Source of the DNA: CALBZH01 sp964538515
Lineage (GTDB): Bacteria > Desulfobacterota > Syntrophobacteria > Syntrophobacterales > Syntrophobacteraceae
Direction: 5' to 3'
Assembly: GCA_964538515.1 (NCBI GenBank)
Contig: CAZIEW010000020.1
Location: forward strand, 4,653-68,652
Length of the DNA: 64,000 bases
The number at the start of each line of letters is the position of its first letter. Within the stretch, counting starts at the first letter, position 1. This document shows positions 40,442 to 49,494 of the stretch, piece by piece. The notes under the pieces were generated by a model. It searched no databases. It saw only the letters and a program-made list of their open reading frames with translations, and was not told the origin of the DNA. The translations under genes were made by a program, and so were the position numbers.

Positions 40442-43372
40442 ATGGATCGTCTTCACGGCTTTGATATGCTTCTCGAGCAAGAAATCCCAGAGCTCAAGAC
40501 CATCGCCCGACTTTATAAGCACGCTCGAACCGGGGCGGAGCTGCTCTCTCTCATTAATGACGACGAAAACAAGGTGTTCGGCATCACTTTTCGGACTCCG
40601 CCCAGGGACTCCACCGGCGTGGCCCACATTCTGGAGCACTCCGTCCTGTGCGGCTCCCGTAAGTATCCCGTGAAGGAGCCCTTCGTGGAGCTTCTCAAGG
40701 GCTCCCTCAAGACCTTCTTGAACGCGTTCACCTACCCCGACAAGACCTGCTACCCCGTGGCCAGCCAGAACGCTCAGGACTTCTACAACCTGATCGATGT
40801 CTACTTGGACGCCGTCTTCTACCCGCGGATCACCCCGGAGATCTTCCAACAGGAAGGCTGGCACTACGACCTGGAGGATCCGGCCCAGCCTCTCACCTAC
40901 AAAGGCGTCGTGTTCAACGAGATGAAGGGGGCCTACTCCTCACCGGACACGCTCCTGGCTGAATACACCCAGCAGTCGCTTTTCCCGGACACGACCTATG
41001 GGCTGGATTCGGGAGGAAACCCCAAGGTCATCCCGAGCCTTACCTATGAGCAATTCAAGTCCTTTCACGAGGACTACTACCACCCATCCAACGCCCGGGT
41101 CTTTTTTTACGGAGACGACGATCCCGAGCACCGCCTGGCGCTTCTCGACGCCTACCTTCGCGAGTTCGAGCCCAAAGACGTGGATTCATCGGTTCCTCTT
41201 CAGAGCCCTTTCAGCGGTCCGCAGCGCATCACCCGGCACTATGCGTCGGGGGAAGGGGGCGGAGACGGGCCGGCTAAGCCCATGGTGACGGTGAGCTGGC
41301 TTCTCCCGGAAACCGCCGACCCGGTCACGAACCTGAGCTTGGTGATCTTGAGCTACGCCCTTCTGGGAATGCCCGGCTCCCCCCTCCGGAAAGCCCTGAT
41401 CGACTCGGGACTGGGCGAGGATATTGCCGGCGTGGGGCTGGAAAACGAGCTCCGTCAAATGTACTTTTCCACGGGTCTCAAGGGACTTCGACACGACAAT
41501 GGAGACGAGGTCGAATCCCTCATCCTGAAAACGCTGGCCGATCTGGCGGCCAACGGCATTGACCCGGCCACCATCGAAGCGGCCCTTAACACGACCGAGT
41601 TTCGACTTCGCGAAAACAACACGGGCTCCTTTCCCCGTGGGTTGGCCCTGATGCTGCGCTCGCTGACGACCTGGCTCTATGGGCATGACCCCCTCGCCTT
41701 GCTCCGGTTCGAAAGCCCGCTCGCCGAGATCAAATCCAGGATCGGGGCAGATCCGGCTTTCTTTTCCAGCCTTATCCGCAGCCATTTTATCGATAACCGT
41801 CACCGGACGACCGTCCTTCTGCTTCCGGATCCGGCTCTCCGCCCGAAGGAAGAAGCCGCCGAGCGGGGAGAGCTTGACGAGATCCGACAGAATCTCTCGT
41901 CCACACAGATCGAGGAGCTCGTGGCGAGCACCCTGAGCCTTAGGCGCATGCAGGAAGCGCCCGATCCGCCTGAAGCCCTGGCGACGATTCCGACCCTCCG
42001 GATCGAAGACCTCGAGAGGAAGAACAAGACCATCCCCCTTTCCGTTCAAACGGAAGACACTGGGCCGCTGCTCACCCATGATCTGTTCACCAACGGCATC
42101 CTTTACCTCGACCTCGCCGTGGACCTCCACACCATCCCGCAGACCCTGCTGCCTTACGTTCCCCTTTTTTCAAGGGGAATCACCGAGATGGGCACCGAGC
42201 GGGACGATTACGTCGCGCTTTCCCAGCGCATCAGCCGAAAAACGGGAGGCATCTGGCCCGAGATCTTCACCGGCACCACCCTCGATTCCCGCGAAGGGAT
42301 CGCCTGGCTCATCCTGCGGTCCAAGGCGACGAAGAGTCAAGCAGAGGACCTGTTCGACATTCTCCGAGACATTGTGTCCTCGACGCAGTGGGACAACCGG
42401 GACCGATTCCGCCAGATGATCCTGGAGGAAAAGGCCCGCCATGAGCAGCGGCTGATCCCCAACGGCCATCAGATTGTCAGCCAACGCATCCGAGCACAGC
42501 ACACGGAATCCGATTGGGTCACGGAGCAGACCAGCGGCTTGAGCTACCTCTTTTTCGTGCGCGACCTGGTCCGGCGCGTCGAAGAGGATTGGACCGGCGT
42601 CCTTGTATCCCTGAATGAGCTTCAGCGTTTGTTGCTCGATCGACGCCGATGGCTCTTCAATGTGACCTGCAGCGGCGGCGACTGGTCCGAGCTCCATTCG
42701 GCGGTGTCCGACTTCAAAAGGATGCTCGCCCATCCCCGCTCCGCCGACCTTCCCAAAGTTCAATGGGCTCCCGATAGGGCGCCCACCTTCGAAGGGCTCG
42801 TGATCCCGAGCCAGGTCAACTATGTTGGCAAGGGCATCAACGCCTACGAGCTTGGCCATGAATTCCATGGCGCCCTGCTGGTCGCCGCCGGGTATCTGCG
42901 CAGTACCTGGCTGTGGGAGCGGGTCCGTGTTCAGGGGGGCGCTTACGGAGCCTTTTCCCAATTCGACCGGCACACCGGAAGCCTGACCTTCGTGTCCTAT
43001 CGCGACCCCAACTGCATGAAGACACTGGATACCTTTGACCATGCAGCTGAATTCTTGAGGTCTACGGACTTCAGCCCCGATGAGATCGTCAAGGGGATCA
43101 TCGGGACCATCGGCACGCTCGACGCCTATCTGCTTCCCGACGCGCGCGGCTACCGCTCCATGCTGCGTTACTTGCTCCGAGACGATGAAGAGAGCCGCCA
43201 AACCATGCGCGATCAGATACTCGCAACGACTGCCGCCGACTTCCGCCGCGCGGCTGATGTATTCGGCGACCTGAAGAAGCATGGGATCGTCAAGGTCCTC
43301 GGAGCCAGGTCAACCGTCGATGAGCTTGCGAGGGAGCTGCCCAGCCCAGTCACCGTGACGTCTGTCCTGTGA
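40442..43372 (+). CDS. Presequence-protease-like M16C metallopeptidase
   Basis: A 976-residue zinc peptidase of the pitrilysin M16C (PreP) group. The inverted zinc motif is HILEH (residues 62-66), followed by the conserved SVLCGSRKYPVKEPFVELLK and LNAFTYPDKTCYPVAS. A second glutamate region NEMKGAY (about residue 160) supplies the third ligand (E-x76-E layout). The C-terminal M16 halves include the FVRDLVRRVEED and GGAYGAFSQFDRHTG blocks. In mitochondria PreP degrades targeting peptides; in bacteria, free peptides. No signal peptide, so cytoplasmic. ATG 40442; its ribosome site is weak. It stands alone. Confidence 0.93.
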   Translation: MDRLHGFDMLLEQEIPELKTIARLYKHARTGAELLSLINDDENKVFGITFRTPPRDSTGVAHILEHSVLCGSRKYPVKEPFVELLKGSLKTFLNAFTYPDKTCYPVASQNAQDFYNLIDVYLDAVFYPRITPEIFQQEGWHYDLEDPAQPLTYKGVVFNEMKGAYSSPDTLLAEYTQQSLFPDTTYGLDSGGNPKVIPSLTYEQFKSFHEDYYHPSNARVFFYGDDDPEHRLALLDAYLREFEPKDVDSSVPLQSPFSGPQRITRHYASGEGGGDGPAKPMVTVSWLLPETADPVTNLSLVILSYALLGMPGSPLRKALIDSGLGEDIAGVGLENELRQMYFSTGLKGLRHDNGDEVESLILKTLADLAANGIDPATIEAALNTTEFRLRENNTGSFPRGLALMLRSLTTWLYGHDPLALLRFESPLAEIKSRIGADPAFFSSLIRSHFIDNRHRTTVLLLPDPALRPKEEAAERGELDEIRQNLSSTQIEELVASTLSLRRMQEAPDPPEALATIPTLRIEDLERKNKTIPLSVQTEDTGPLLTHDLFTNGILYLDLAVDLHTIPQTLLPYVPLFSRGITEMGTERDDYVALSQRISRKTGGIWPEIFTGTTLDSREGIAWLILRSKATKSQAEDLFDILRDIVSSTQWDNRDRFRQMILEEKARHEQRLIPNGHQIVSQRIRAQHTESDWVTEQTSGLSYLFFVRDLVRRVEEDWTGVLVSLNELQRLLLDRRRWLFNVTCSGGDWSELHSAVSDFKRMLAHPRSADLPKVQWAPDRAPTFEGLVIPSQVNYVGKGINAYELGHEFHGALLVAAGYLRSTWLWERVRVQGGAYGAFSQFDRHTGSLTFVSYRDPNCMKTLDTFDHAAEFLRSTDFSPDEIVKGIIGTIGTLDAYLLPDARGYRSMLRYLLRDDEESRQTMRDQILATTAADFRRAADVFGDLKKHGIVKVLGARSTVDELARELPSPVTVTSVL

Positions 43373-43529
43373 TTTTTTCGGGGGGCTGCCCGACGATCCC
43401 GCATTGCGATTCTTGTAGATCCTTGAAAGGCGTGCTAATGTCGTCTCTGTGGCCGACGCCCACGAGCCTTCTTCCTCAGGCCGAAACCGGTCGGTCGCAA
43501 CAGACGAATCATCTTTGCAAGGACGAGAT

Positions 43530-43976
43530 ATGTGGTGGCCGTTCAACAGGAAGAAGCCCGCACCAAGACACAGGATCCACTGGCACGCCACGATGCATTG
43601 CTCGTTTCCCGAATACGAGCAGAACGTGCCCGTGGAGGTCCTCGAAATATCGAGCAAGGGAGCGCGCCTGCGCGTCGAGAAGCTGCAGGTGGGGCCCTAC
43701 CACCTGTTCGTCGGGGATCCTCAGGCCAAGTTTTCCCTTGCCTTTTCGCTCGACGACGGCGCCGTTGAAGCCCCCGTCGTGTTTCTCTGGTACAACCTTG
43801 AGGAAGGCAAAAGAACCTTCCTGGTGGATGTCGATTTTGCGGCGATGCCGGACGCCACCAAGTCCGCGCTGAAGAAGGCCATCAAACAGTTGACGCATTC
43901 CATGGCCGAGACGCCGACAAGCACTGCCCCCCCAATGCCCGCGGAGAAAATCGATTCCGCGGACGAAGCAGAATGA
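43530..43976 (+). CDS. PilZ-domain-like protein
   Basis: A 148-residue protein. After a short basic N-terminus (FNRKKPAPRHRIHW) a beta-rich region reads VPVEVLEISSKGARLRVEKL, which resembles PilZ ('D-x-S-x-x-G' loop), and the RxxxR-like element would be in 'KKPAPRHRIHW'. The C-terminal tail is Pro/Thr-rich. If PilZ, it would bind cyclic di-GMP. ATG 43530 has GGACG before it; the longer frame back to 43449 is less likely. It lies 16 bp ahead of the HAD-phosphatase gene, same strand. Confidence 0.6.
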   Translation: MWWPFNRKKPAPRHRIHWHATMHCSFPEYEQNVPVEVLEISSKGARLRVEKLQVGPYHLFVGDPQAKFSLAFSLDDGAVEAPVVFLWYNLEEGKRTFLVDVDFAAMPDATKSALKKAIKQLTHSMAETPTSTAPPMPAEKIDSADEAE

Positions 43977-43992
43977 TCCGAGAGGGCTCTCG

Positions 43993-44664
43993 ATGCGCTA
44001 TCGGGCGGTTGTGTTCGATCTGGACGGGACCCTTCTGGATACCCTCCAAGACCTTGCCAACTCCATGAACGCTGTCCTAAGCCGGCGCGGGCTTGCAACC
44101 CACGAGTTGACGGCCTACAAGCGAATGGTCGGAGACGGGGTCCGCATGCTGGTTACGAGGGCGCTGCCCGATTTCCTGCGCGGGGAGGAAATCGTTGCGG
44201 CCGTCGTGACGGAAATGCGGGCGGAGTACGCGCGCCGACAGCTGGAGCATACCCGCCCCTACCCCGGAATCCCCGAGCTGCTTGACGCTCTCGCCTCGAA
44301 GCACATCCCCATGGCCATCCTCTCCAACAAGCCCCATGAAGCGACCCGGGCTGTTGTGGCGGCGCTGCTGTCTGCGTGGCGGTTCGATGTCGTGCAGGGG
44401 GAAACCCCGGAAACGCCTCGAAAGCCCGATCCAATGGGTGCCCTCAGCATTGCTACTCGCCTCGGGATTCCCCCCAAGGAATTCCTTTACCTCGGTGACA
44501 CCGACACGGACATGAAGACGGCCAACGGCGCCGGCATGGCCGCGATTGGAGTGCTGTGGGGATTCAGAGACCGGGAAGAGCTCCTGGCCCATGGAGCCCG
44601 AAAACTCATCGAAACGCCCCTGCAGCTTCTCGAATGCTTCGATCACCCCCCTTCTCCCGAATGA
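43993..44664 (+). CDS. gph: HAD-family phosphatase, phosphoglycolate phosphatase-like
   Basis: A 223-residue haloacid-dehalogenase phosphatase. Motif I VVFDLDGTLLDTLQDL (nucleophile Asp at residue 9), motif II AILSNKP, motif III lysine in RKPDPMG and motif IV YLGDTDTDMKTANGAG. The helical cap (residues 20-95) matches phosphoglycolate phosphatases. Exact substrate may differ (phosphoglycolate or a pyrophosphate such as in PpaX). It is 16 bp after the PilZ-like gene, and the DUF4337 gene follows 19 bp later, likely an operon of the three. Confidence 0.85.
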   Translation: MRYRAVVFDLDGTLLDTLQDLANSMNAVLSRRGLATHELTAYKRMVGDGVRMLVTRALPDFLRGEEIVAAVVTEMRAEYARRQLEHTRPYPGIPELLDALASKHIPMAILSNKPHEATRAVVAALLSAWRFDVVQGETPETPRKPDPMGALSIATRLGIPPKEFLYLGDTDTDMKTANGAGMAAIGVLWGFRDREELLAHGARKLIETPLQLLECFDHPPSPE

Positions 44665-44683
44665 CATCCCCCGGAGTAGCCCC

Positions 44684-45328
44684 ATGAGTGAAGTCAACCT
44701 CGAGCAAATCCCCGAGCACCGCTCCGGTGGACGGTTCGAGCTGATCTGTGGTCTGACCATCGCCTTCCTGGCCGCCATCCTCGCCGTCACGGATCTGGGG
44801 GCGAACAAGTATGGCGATGACGAGATCATCGGCAACAACGCCAAGGCGAACGTGTACGCCTGGTACCAGTCGAAAAGCGTCAAGCAGAGCCTCGTCGAAG
44901 GTCAGCGCGACCTTCTCAACACGTTGATCGAGTCCGGGTCGATCCGCGCCGAGAATGTATCCGCGCTGCAGACCCATGTGAAAGACCTTGAAGAGCAAAT
45001 CCAGCGCTACAGCAAGGAAAAGAAGGAGCTGCTGCTCGGCTCGGCGGGGGTCGGCCGGGAGAACTGGGTCCAGGAGATCGACGGCGCCTTCGGGAAGGTC
45101 GTGGGGGCCAAGGAATGGGACAAGAAGGTGGAGATCCTGGGGCAAGCCGGGGACTTGTTTGACCTGGCCCTTCTTTTTCTCCAGCTGAGCCTGGTCTTGG
45201 GTGCGGTTGCCCTGGTGATTCAAAAACCGTCCTTCAAATGGTGGTTTTACTGGGCCATGGTTGTCATTGCCCTCGTCGGATGCCATTACTCGATCCGGGC
45301 CTTCCAGATCGCGTGGGTGGTGAGCTGA
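44684..45328 (+). CDS. DUF4337 membrane protein
   Basis: A 214-residue inner-membrane protein with a transmembrane segment near residues 20-40 (ELICGLTIAFLAAILAVTDL), a long helical cytoplasmic or periplasmic middle (about residues 60-150; VKDLEEQIQRYSKEKKELLL), and two C-terminal helices. Residues GANKYGDDEIIGNNAKANVY are typical of DUF4337. ATG 44684 has CCGGAG upstream. Function unknown. Confidence 0.85.
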   Translation: MSEVNLEQIPEHRSGGRFELICGLTIAFLAAILAVTDLGANKYGDDEIIGNNAKANVYAWYQSKSVKQSLVEGQRDLLNTLIESGSIRAENVSALQTHVKDLEEQIQRYSKEKKELLLGSAGVGRENWVQEIDGAFGKVVGAKEWDKKVEILGQAGDLFDLALLFLQLSLVLGAVALVIQKPSFKWWFYWAMVVIALVGCHYSIRAFQIAWVVS

Positions 45329-45346
45329 CGGCCTCATCCCCGTCGA

Positions 45347-45823
45347 TCATCGTCCCCGGCAACCCTGCTCGGTAAGTCGGAGTCTGCGCACATCGTAGCC
45401 TTTGCTTGCCGCCGTGCTGATCAGCTCGCTATAAAGCTGTTCCTCCATCACCGGCCTGCGGGAGAGGATCCAGAGATACTTCCGCTTTGGATGCCCGACC
45501 ATGGCATATTGGTAGTCGGGGTCAAGAGCGATGATCCAGTAGTCCGCTCGAAATGGCCAGAAGAATTGGACTTTGAGCTTCGCATTGTTGGCCCCGTGGA
45601 CCGGCCAAGCTTTGGCCGTTGCGGTCTTGAGCTTGCCATCCCGATGCCCTTTTCGACAACTGTTCCGAACCGTCACGACATTGCCCTGAAGCGTATACTC
45701 CGCGGTCGAGCAGCAGCAACCCCGTTCAAACCAGGTTGGAAACGCAGCGATTTCGTACCACTTGCCCATGTAACGTGCAAGATCAACGGCTTCGACGACC
45801 TGCCCAAACTCCGACTGAGCCAT
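45347..45823 (-). CDS. Lipocalin (Blc family)
   Basis: A 158-residue lipocalin. The motif MGKWYEIAAFPTWFERGC (about residues 19-36) is the family signature (GxW-Y), and ALDPDYQYAMVGHPKRKYLW and ILSRRP follow as in Blc. Unlike E. coli Blc, no signal peptide or lipobox is visible in the frame, so it may be cytoplasmic or its real start lies elsewhere. The ATG at 45821-45823 has AAGGAG about 10 bp upstream. Lipocalins bind lysophospholipids or other hydrophobic ligands. Convergent with the DUF4337 gene and divergent from the transporter gene. Confidence 0.85.
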   Translation of the reverse strand: MAQSEFGQVVEAVDLARYMGKWYEIAAFPTWFERGCCCSTAEYTLQGNVVTVRNSCRKGHRDGKLKTATAKAWPVHGANNAKLKVQFFWPFRADYWIIALDPDYQYAMVGHPKRKYLWILSRRPVMEEQLYSELISTAASKGYDVRRLRLTEQGCRGR

Positions 45824-45912
45824 TTTCAGAGACTCCTTTTATAGACCGATGCCCTCGCCTCCGCATCATAACCGGTACCCCCACACCCCTTCGGAAGGAG
45901 CTTCAGATTACC

Positions 45913-46815
45913 ATGGATACTCATCCGGTCCTATGCCGATCCGACCGAGCCCTATTGTACCTTAGACTCTTCATGACGGCTGCGTTTTGGGGCGGCACCT
46001 TTGTCGCCGGGAGAATGATTGCGCGCGAAGTCCCGCCCTTCAGTGCCGCATTTCTTCGCTTTCTGGCTGCATCCCTCGTCCTTGCGGCGTTTGTCTACTG
46101 GAGTCATGGGACACTCCCGCTTCCAAGAGGCAAGCAGATCATTGCCACCGCGATCCTCGGTCTAACCGGGGCGCTCGCCTACAACTATTGCTTCTTTTCC
46201 GGTCTGAAGACGATTCCAGCCAACCGGGCGTCCCTGATCATCGCAACCAACCCCGCCTTCATTGCGCTCGCTTCAATGATCATCTTCGGAGAACGCCTCC
46301 GCCCAATCAACGGGGTGGGCATTCTTGCATCGGTTTGCGGCGCGGCTTTAGTCGTATCGAAAGGAGATACAACCCTCCTCCTGGCAGGCTTCGGGCAAGG
46401 AGAGCTTTTCATCATCGGCTGCGTCGTCAGCTGGGCGGCCTACTCGCTGGTTGGCAAGACCGTAATGCGGGCGCTCAGCCCCCTCTTGGCCGTGACGTAC
46501 GCCTGCCTCTTCGGAACGGCCTTTCTGCTCGTTCCTGCCCTTTCGGAAGGTCTGCTCACCCCCACCCCGCCCTATTCGATGGCCAGCTGGACCGCGATCA
46601 TCTACCTGGGAGTGTTTGGATCAGCGATCGGCTTCATCTGGTACTATGAAGGAGTCAGAGCCATTGGACCGTCTCGCGCCGGCGTCTTCATCAATTTCGT
46701 TCCCCTGACGTCCATCCTGCTCGCCTACGTCCTCCTCGACGAGCCCATCGACGTTTCCCTTGCCCTCGGGGCTTCTATGGTCATCACTGGAGTCGTCCTG
46801 ACAAGTCGATCCTGA
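45913..46815 (+). CDS. EamA-family (DMT superfamily) transporter
   Basis: A 300-residue, ten-transmembrane metabolite exporter of the drug/metabolite transporter superfamily. It consists of two EamA halves: the first includes FWGGTFVAGRMIAREVPPFS (early conserved segment), and the second includes IIYLGVFGSAIGFIWYYEGV and GVFINFVPLTSILLAYVLLD (conserved end). The ATG at 45913 has AAGGAG about 12 bp upstream. Substrate unknown. Confidence 0.88.
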   Translation: MDTHPVLCRSDRALLYLRLFMTAAFWGGTFVAGRMIAREVPPFSAAFLRFLAASLVLAAFVYWSHGTLPLPRGKQIIATAILGLTGALAYNYCFFSGLKTIPANRASLIIATNPAFIALASMIIFGERLRPINGVGILASVCGAALVVSKGDTTLLLAGFGQGELFIIGCVVSWAAYSLVGKTVMRALSPLLAVTYACLFGTAFLLVPALSEGLLTPTPPYSMASWTAIIYLGVFGSAIGFIWYYEGVRAIGPSRAGVFINFVPLTSILLAYVLLDEPIDVSLALGASMVITGVVLTSRS

Positions 46816-46980
46816 AAAAGCACCCAGCGAAAGCAGGAACCTTGTCTCGCCCACGGAAAACGCTCATGTTCTGAATCATATGACACGAATTCAATCAATG
46901 TGGGCAAAACCACCGCCCCCTTGTTCAGAAAGACCGCTCCCCATTTCAGAGATCGACATACACCACTGATGGAGGGAAAA

Positions 46981-47421
46981 ATGCTGGCGACCTATACTCC
47001 ACGCAGGCCATCTATCCTAGCAGTATCAGGGATTATCCTGTTACTGTTATTATTTGTGGCAGATCTGTCGTCAGCGATGGATTATTCTATCAGACAAGCG
47101 TATTTATATACACATGGAACACATATTGACAAACCAACTTATGCTAAACAATCTATAAAAAGGGATGAAGTCAAATCTCTTTACAAAAATGCGAATCGCG
47201 ATTTCGATGAGAAATATTATGATAAGGCAATAGCAAAGTACCTGAGAGCAATCGAGCTGGAGCCATGGTTTTCACCCGCCTACTATAATTTGGGAATGGC
47301 CCACCTGGCCATAGGGCAGAAGAAAGAAGCCTCCCGGTATTTACAGAATTATTTAACCCTTCGCCCGAATGCCGTCAATGCCCATGAACTAGAACAATTG
47401 ATTCACTCACTGCATCAATAG
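46981..47421 (+). CDS. AT-rich TPR-repeat protein
   Basis: A 146-residue exported protein: a signal peptide (ILAVSGIILLLLLFVADLSSA) is followed by a helical domain containing TPR repeats (KNANRDFDEKYYDKAIAKYL.. and SPAYYNLGMAHLAIGQKKEA.., about residues 70-135). Codon use and base composition differ from all neighbours, which are GC-rich; this gene is notably AT-rich from 46981 to about 47250. That suggests recent acquisition. ATG 46981 has GGAGGG upstream; the frame is open to 46900. Probably a periplasmic scaffold; partner unknown. Confidence 0.7.
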   Translation: MLATYTPRRPSILAVSGIILLLLLFVADLSSAMDYSIRQAYLYTHGTHIDKPTYAKQSIKRDEVKSLYKNANRDFDEKYYDKAIAKYLRAIELEPWFSPAYYNLGMAHLAIGQKKEASRYLQNYLTLRPNAVNAHELEQLIHSLHQ

Positions 47422-47449
47422 CGTTCGGAAGACATGGCGAAGCCCTCGC

Positions 47450-48301
47450 CTAACGGCACAGCTCCGAGTAACGAATGCGCGAAATGCCCAGCTCCTCCAT
47501 TCGCTCGATGACCCGTGAGCTCACGAGAGCCTCGTACTCGCGCTGTTGTTGCCGGTCGACACCGTCGAGGGTGGCAACGTGATCGAACACAGCAGGATGG
47601 AAGTAGACCTCGCCCGTTGACACGCTCAGACGGTCCAACACATAGAGCAGGTACCCCTCAGACATCCTCCCTGTCAGGAAATGCCCGTATACGCGTTCGG
47701 TGAATAGGAACCCTTCCGCGCGCAATCGTTTCTTCATCCGACGCGTCAGAATCCGGAAGATCCTGGCCTCCGCAGCCCTTCCGCGGGGCAGGCTGCTGTC
47801 GAACTGCGTTGCCAGCTGGAAGTCGTCCTCTGGAGCACGCATCCGCAAGACGCCGTATTGGGCTCCCAATTGAACGGCAAGATCAAAGATCACCGGATGC
47901 ACATGCAGGTGCAGGTGGGAGTCGATGTGCGTGAGAGGGATGCCCGCGGCGAGGGCCTTTTCGAACTGAGCCGCGAGCTCGCGACGCAGCTCCCGGCGTG
48001 CCTTACGCGAAAAGAAGTAGCGCAGACCTGCCCAGGTGGGATCATCGGGAAACCGGCCGGTCGAATCGACCAGGGTCGGAATATCCCGGTGAGGGAGGAC
48101 CGATCGGCCATGAACTGCTACCAGATGGAGACCAATCCCGAGGCCGGAGCATTGCGCGACCTTGTGCACCGCATCGTCGAAGGCTTCTCCCGACGCCATG
48201 ATGCTGCAGCTCGTCAGGACGCCCCGCGTGAAGGCATCGACGACGGCTCGGTTAACGGCCTCCGTTGCTCCGAAATCGTCCGCGTTGAGGATGAGCTGCA
48301 T
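47450..48301 (-). CDS. YdjC/HpnK-type carbohydrate deacetylase
   Basis: A 283-residue deacetylase-like protein of the YdjC family. The metal-binding N-terminal segment LILNADDFGATEAVNRAV and the HIDSHLHLH motif (about residues 125-133) are present. Related proteins are ChbG, which deacetylates chitobiose, and HpnK, associated with hopanoid biosynthesis; length and the C-terminus fit HpnK-like proteins, but no hopanoid genes are nearby. ATG 48299-48301 has a weak ribosome site. It follows moaA (stop 48375) by 73 bp and may be co-transcribed. Confidence 0.8.
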   Translation of the reverse strand: MQLILNADDFGATEAVNRAVVDAFTRGVLTSCSIMASGEAFDDAVHKVAQCSGLGIGLHLVAVHGRSVLPHRDIPTLVDSTGRFPDDPTWAGLRYFFSRKARRELRRELAAQFEKALAAGIPLTHIDSHLHLHVHPVIFDLAVQLGAQYGVLRMRAPEDDFQLATQFDSSLPRGRAAEARIFRILTRRMKKRLRAEGFLFTERVYGHFLTGRMSEGYLLYVLDRLSVSTGEVYFHPAVFDHVATLDGVDRQQQREYEALVSSRVIERMEELGISRIRYSELCR

Positions 48302-48374
48302 AAGGATCAACGACCTGGCTTCGGCACCCGCATGCCGCGCGCGCAGAGATAGGTATTCCCGAGCTTCCTTGAAA

Positions 48375-49364
48375 TCAGCCCCCGATGGAGACCATGGGAC
48401 GCCCGATGCATTTGCGAAAGACTTCGCTGTCGAGCTCATGCCGCTTGGGTTTGACCGCCACTGCATCCAGGATGCACCGCACGATGGCGTCGTCGGTGGC
48501 CCCATTCCGCATCATTGTTCTGAGGTCCGTTTCGACACCCGCGAAGAGGCAGGTGCGAAGCTTTCCATCCGAAGTCAGTCGCAGCCGGTTGCAGGCCGGA
48601 CAAAAATGATGGCTGATCGGGCTGATGAGACCGATCTTCCCCACGCCGTCCTGGAAACGAAAGTAACGGGCGGGACCGTTGCTGTTGCGACTGGTCGCCT
48701 CTTCTATGGTCCCCATGGCCCGGAGGCGGGCGAGGATCTCCTCGCACGAAAGGTACCGGCGCTCGAATTCATCGGATTGAAAAGGCATGAACTCGATGAA
48801 CCGGACATGGTAGGGATAGCGCAGGGTCAGTCCTGCAAGGTCCTCGATTTCGTCGTCGTTGATGCCATGCATGATCACAACGTTCAACTTCACCGGCCGC
48901 AATCCCACCCGCTCCGCCGCCTCGATCCCACGCCAAACATCATCGAGCGCGTCCCGACGCGTGATCGCCAGAAACCGTTCCCGCTTGAGCGTATCCAGGC
49001 TGATGTTCACCCGTTGGATGCCGGCTTGGGCCAGCGCCTCCGCGTGATCTGCGAGGAGAACACCGTTCGTGGTGAGACTCAGGCTGTCCAGCCCGGGGAT
49101 TTGCGCAATGGATTGGCATAGGTAGACGACGTCCTTTCGGACCAGGGGCTCCCCTCCCGTAACACGGATCTTGGTGATCCCCATTTCGACGACAATGCGT
49201 GCCAGGCGAACAAGCTCCTCGTAGCGCAGAAGATCCTCGTGATACAGCTTCGGGAGGCCTTCCGAGGGCATGCAATAGGTACAACGCAAGTTGCATCGGT
49301 CAGTGATGGACAGGCGAAGGTAGTCGATACGACGTTTACAGCCGTCAGTCAGAACGTGGGACAT
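48375..49364 (-). CDS. moaA: GTP 3',8-cyclase (molybdenum cofactor biosynthesis protein A)
   Basis: A 329-residue radical SAM enzyme that converts GTP to the cyclic precursor in molybdopterin synthesis. The first iron-sulfur cluster motif is CNLRCTYC (Cys24, Cys28, Cys31). The second is CPACNRLRLTSDGKLRTC. TGGEPLVRKD and LTTNGVLLAD are the SAM/GTP-binding segments. The sequence ends with Gly-Gly, as required for activity in MoaA. The ATG at 49362-49364 has GAGGA upstream. The frame extends to 49604 with a low-quality leader, rejected. No other moa genes are in the window. Confidence 0.95.
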   Translation of the reverse strand: MSHVLTDGCKRRIDYLRLSITDRCNLRCTYCMPSEGLPKLYHEDLLRYEELVRLARIVVEMGITKIRVTGGEPLVRKDVVYLCQSIAQIPGLDSLSLTTNGVLLADHAEALAQAGIQRVNISLDTLKRERFLAITRRDALDDVWRGIEAAERVGLRPVKLNVVIMHGINDDEIEDLAGLTLRYPYHVRFIEFMPFQSDEFERRYLSCEEILARLRAMGTIEEATSRNSNGPARYFRFQDGVGKIGLISPISHHFCPACNRLRLTSDGKLRTCLFAGVETDLRTMMRNGATDDAIVRCILDAVAVKPKRHELDSEVFRKCIGRPMVSIGG

Positions 49365-49494
49365 GGGTGAATCCTCGGATCCCGTCGGAGTTGCACTGGC
49401 TTGGTCACGACCCAATACTACTCCATTGGGAAGAAGAATCAATCGTGCTTCAAAAAATCCATGGCCCTCTCTCCGCCCATGAAATGGTCTGACC

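Noticed and set aside
43570..43600. Possible sigma-54 promoter TGGCAC..TTGC
   Set aside because: Spacing between the elements is too long and it lies inside the PilZ-like coding sequence.
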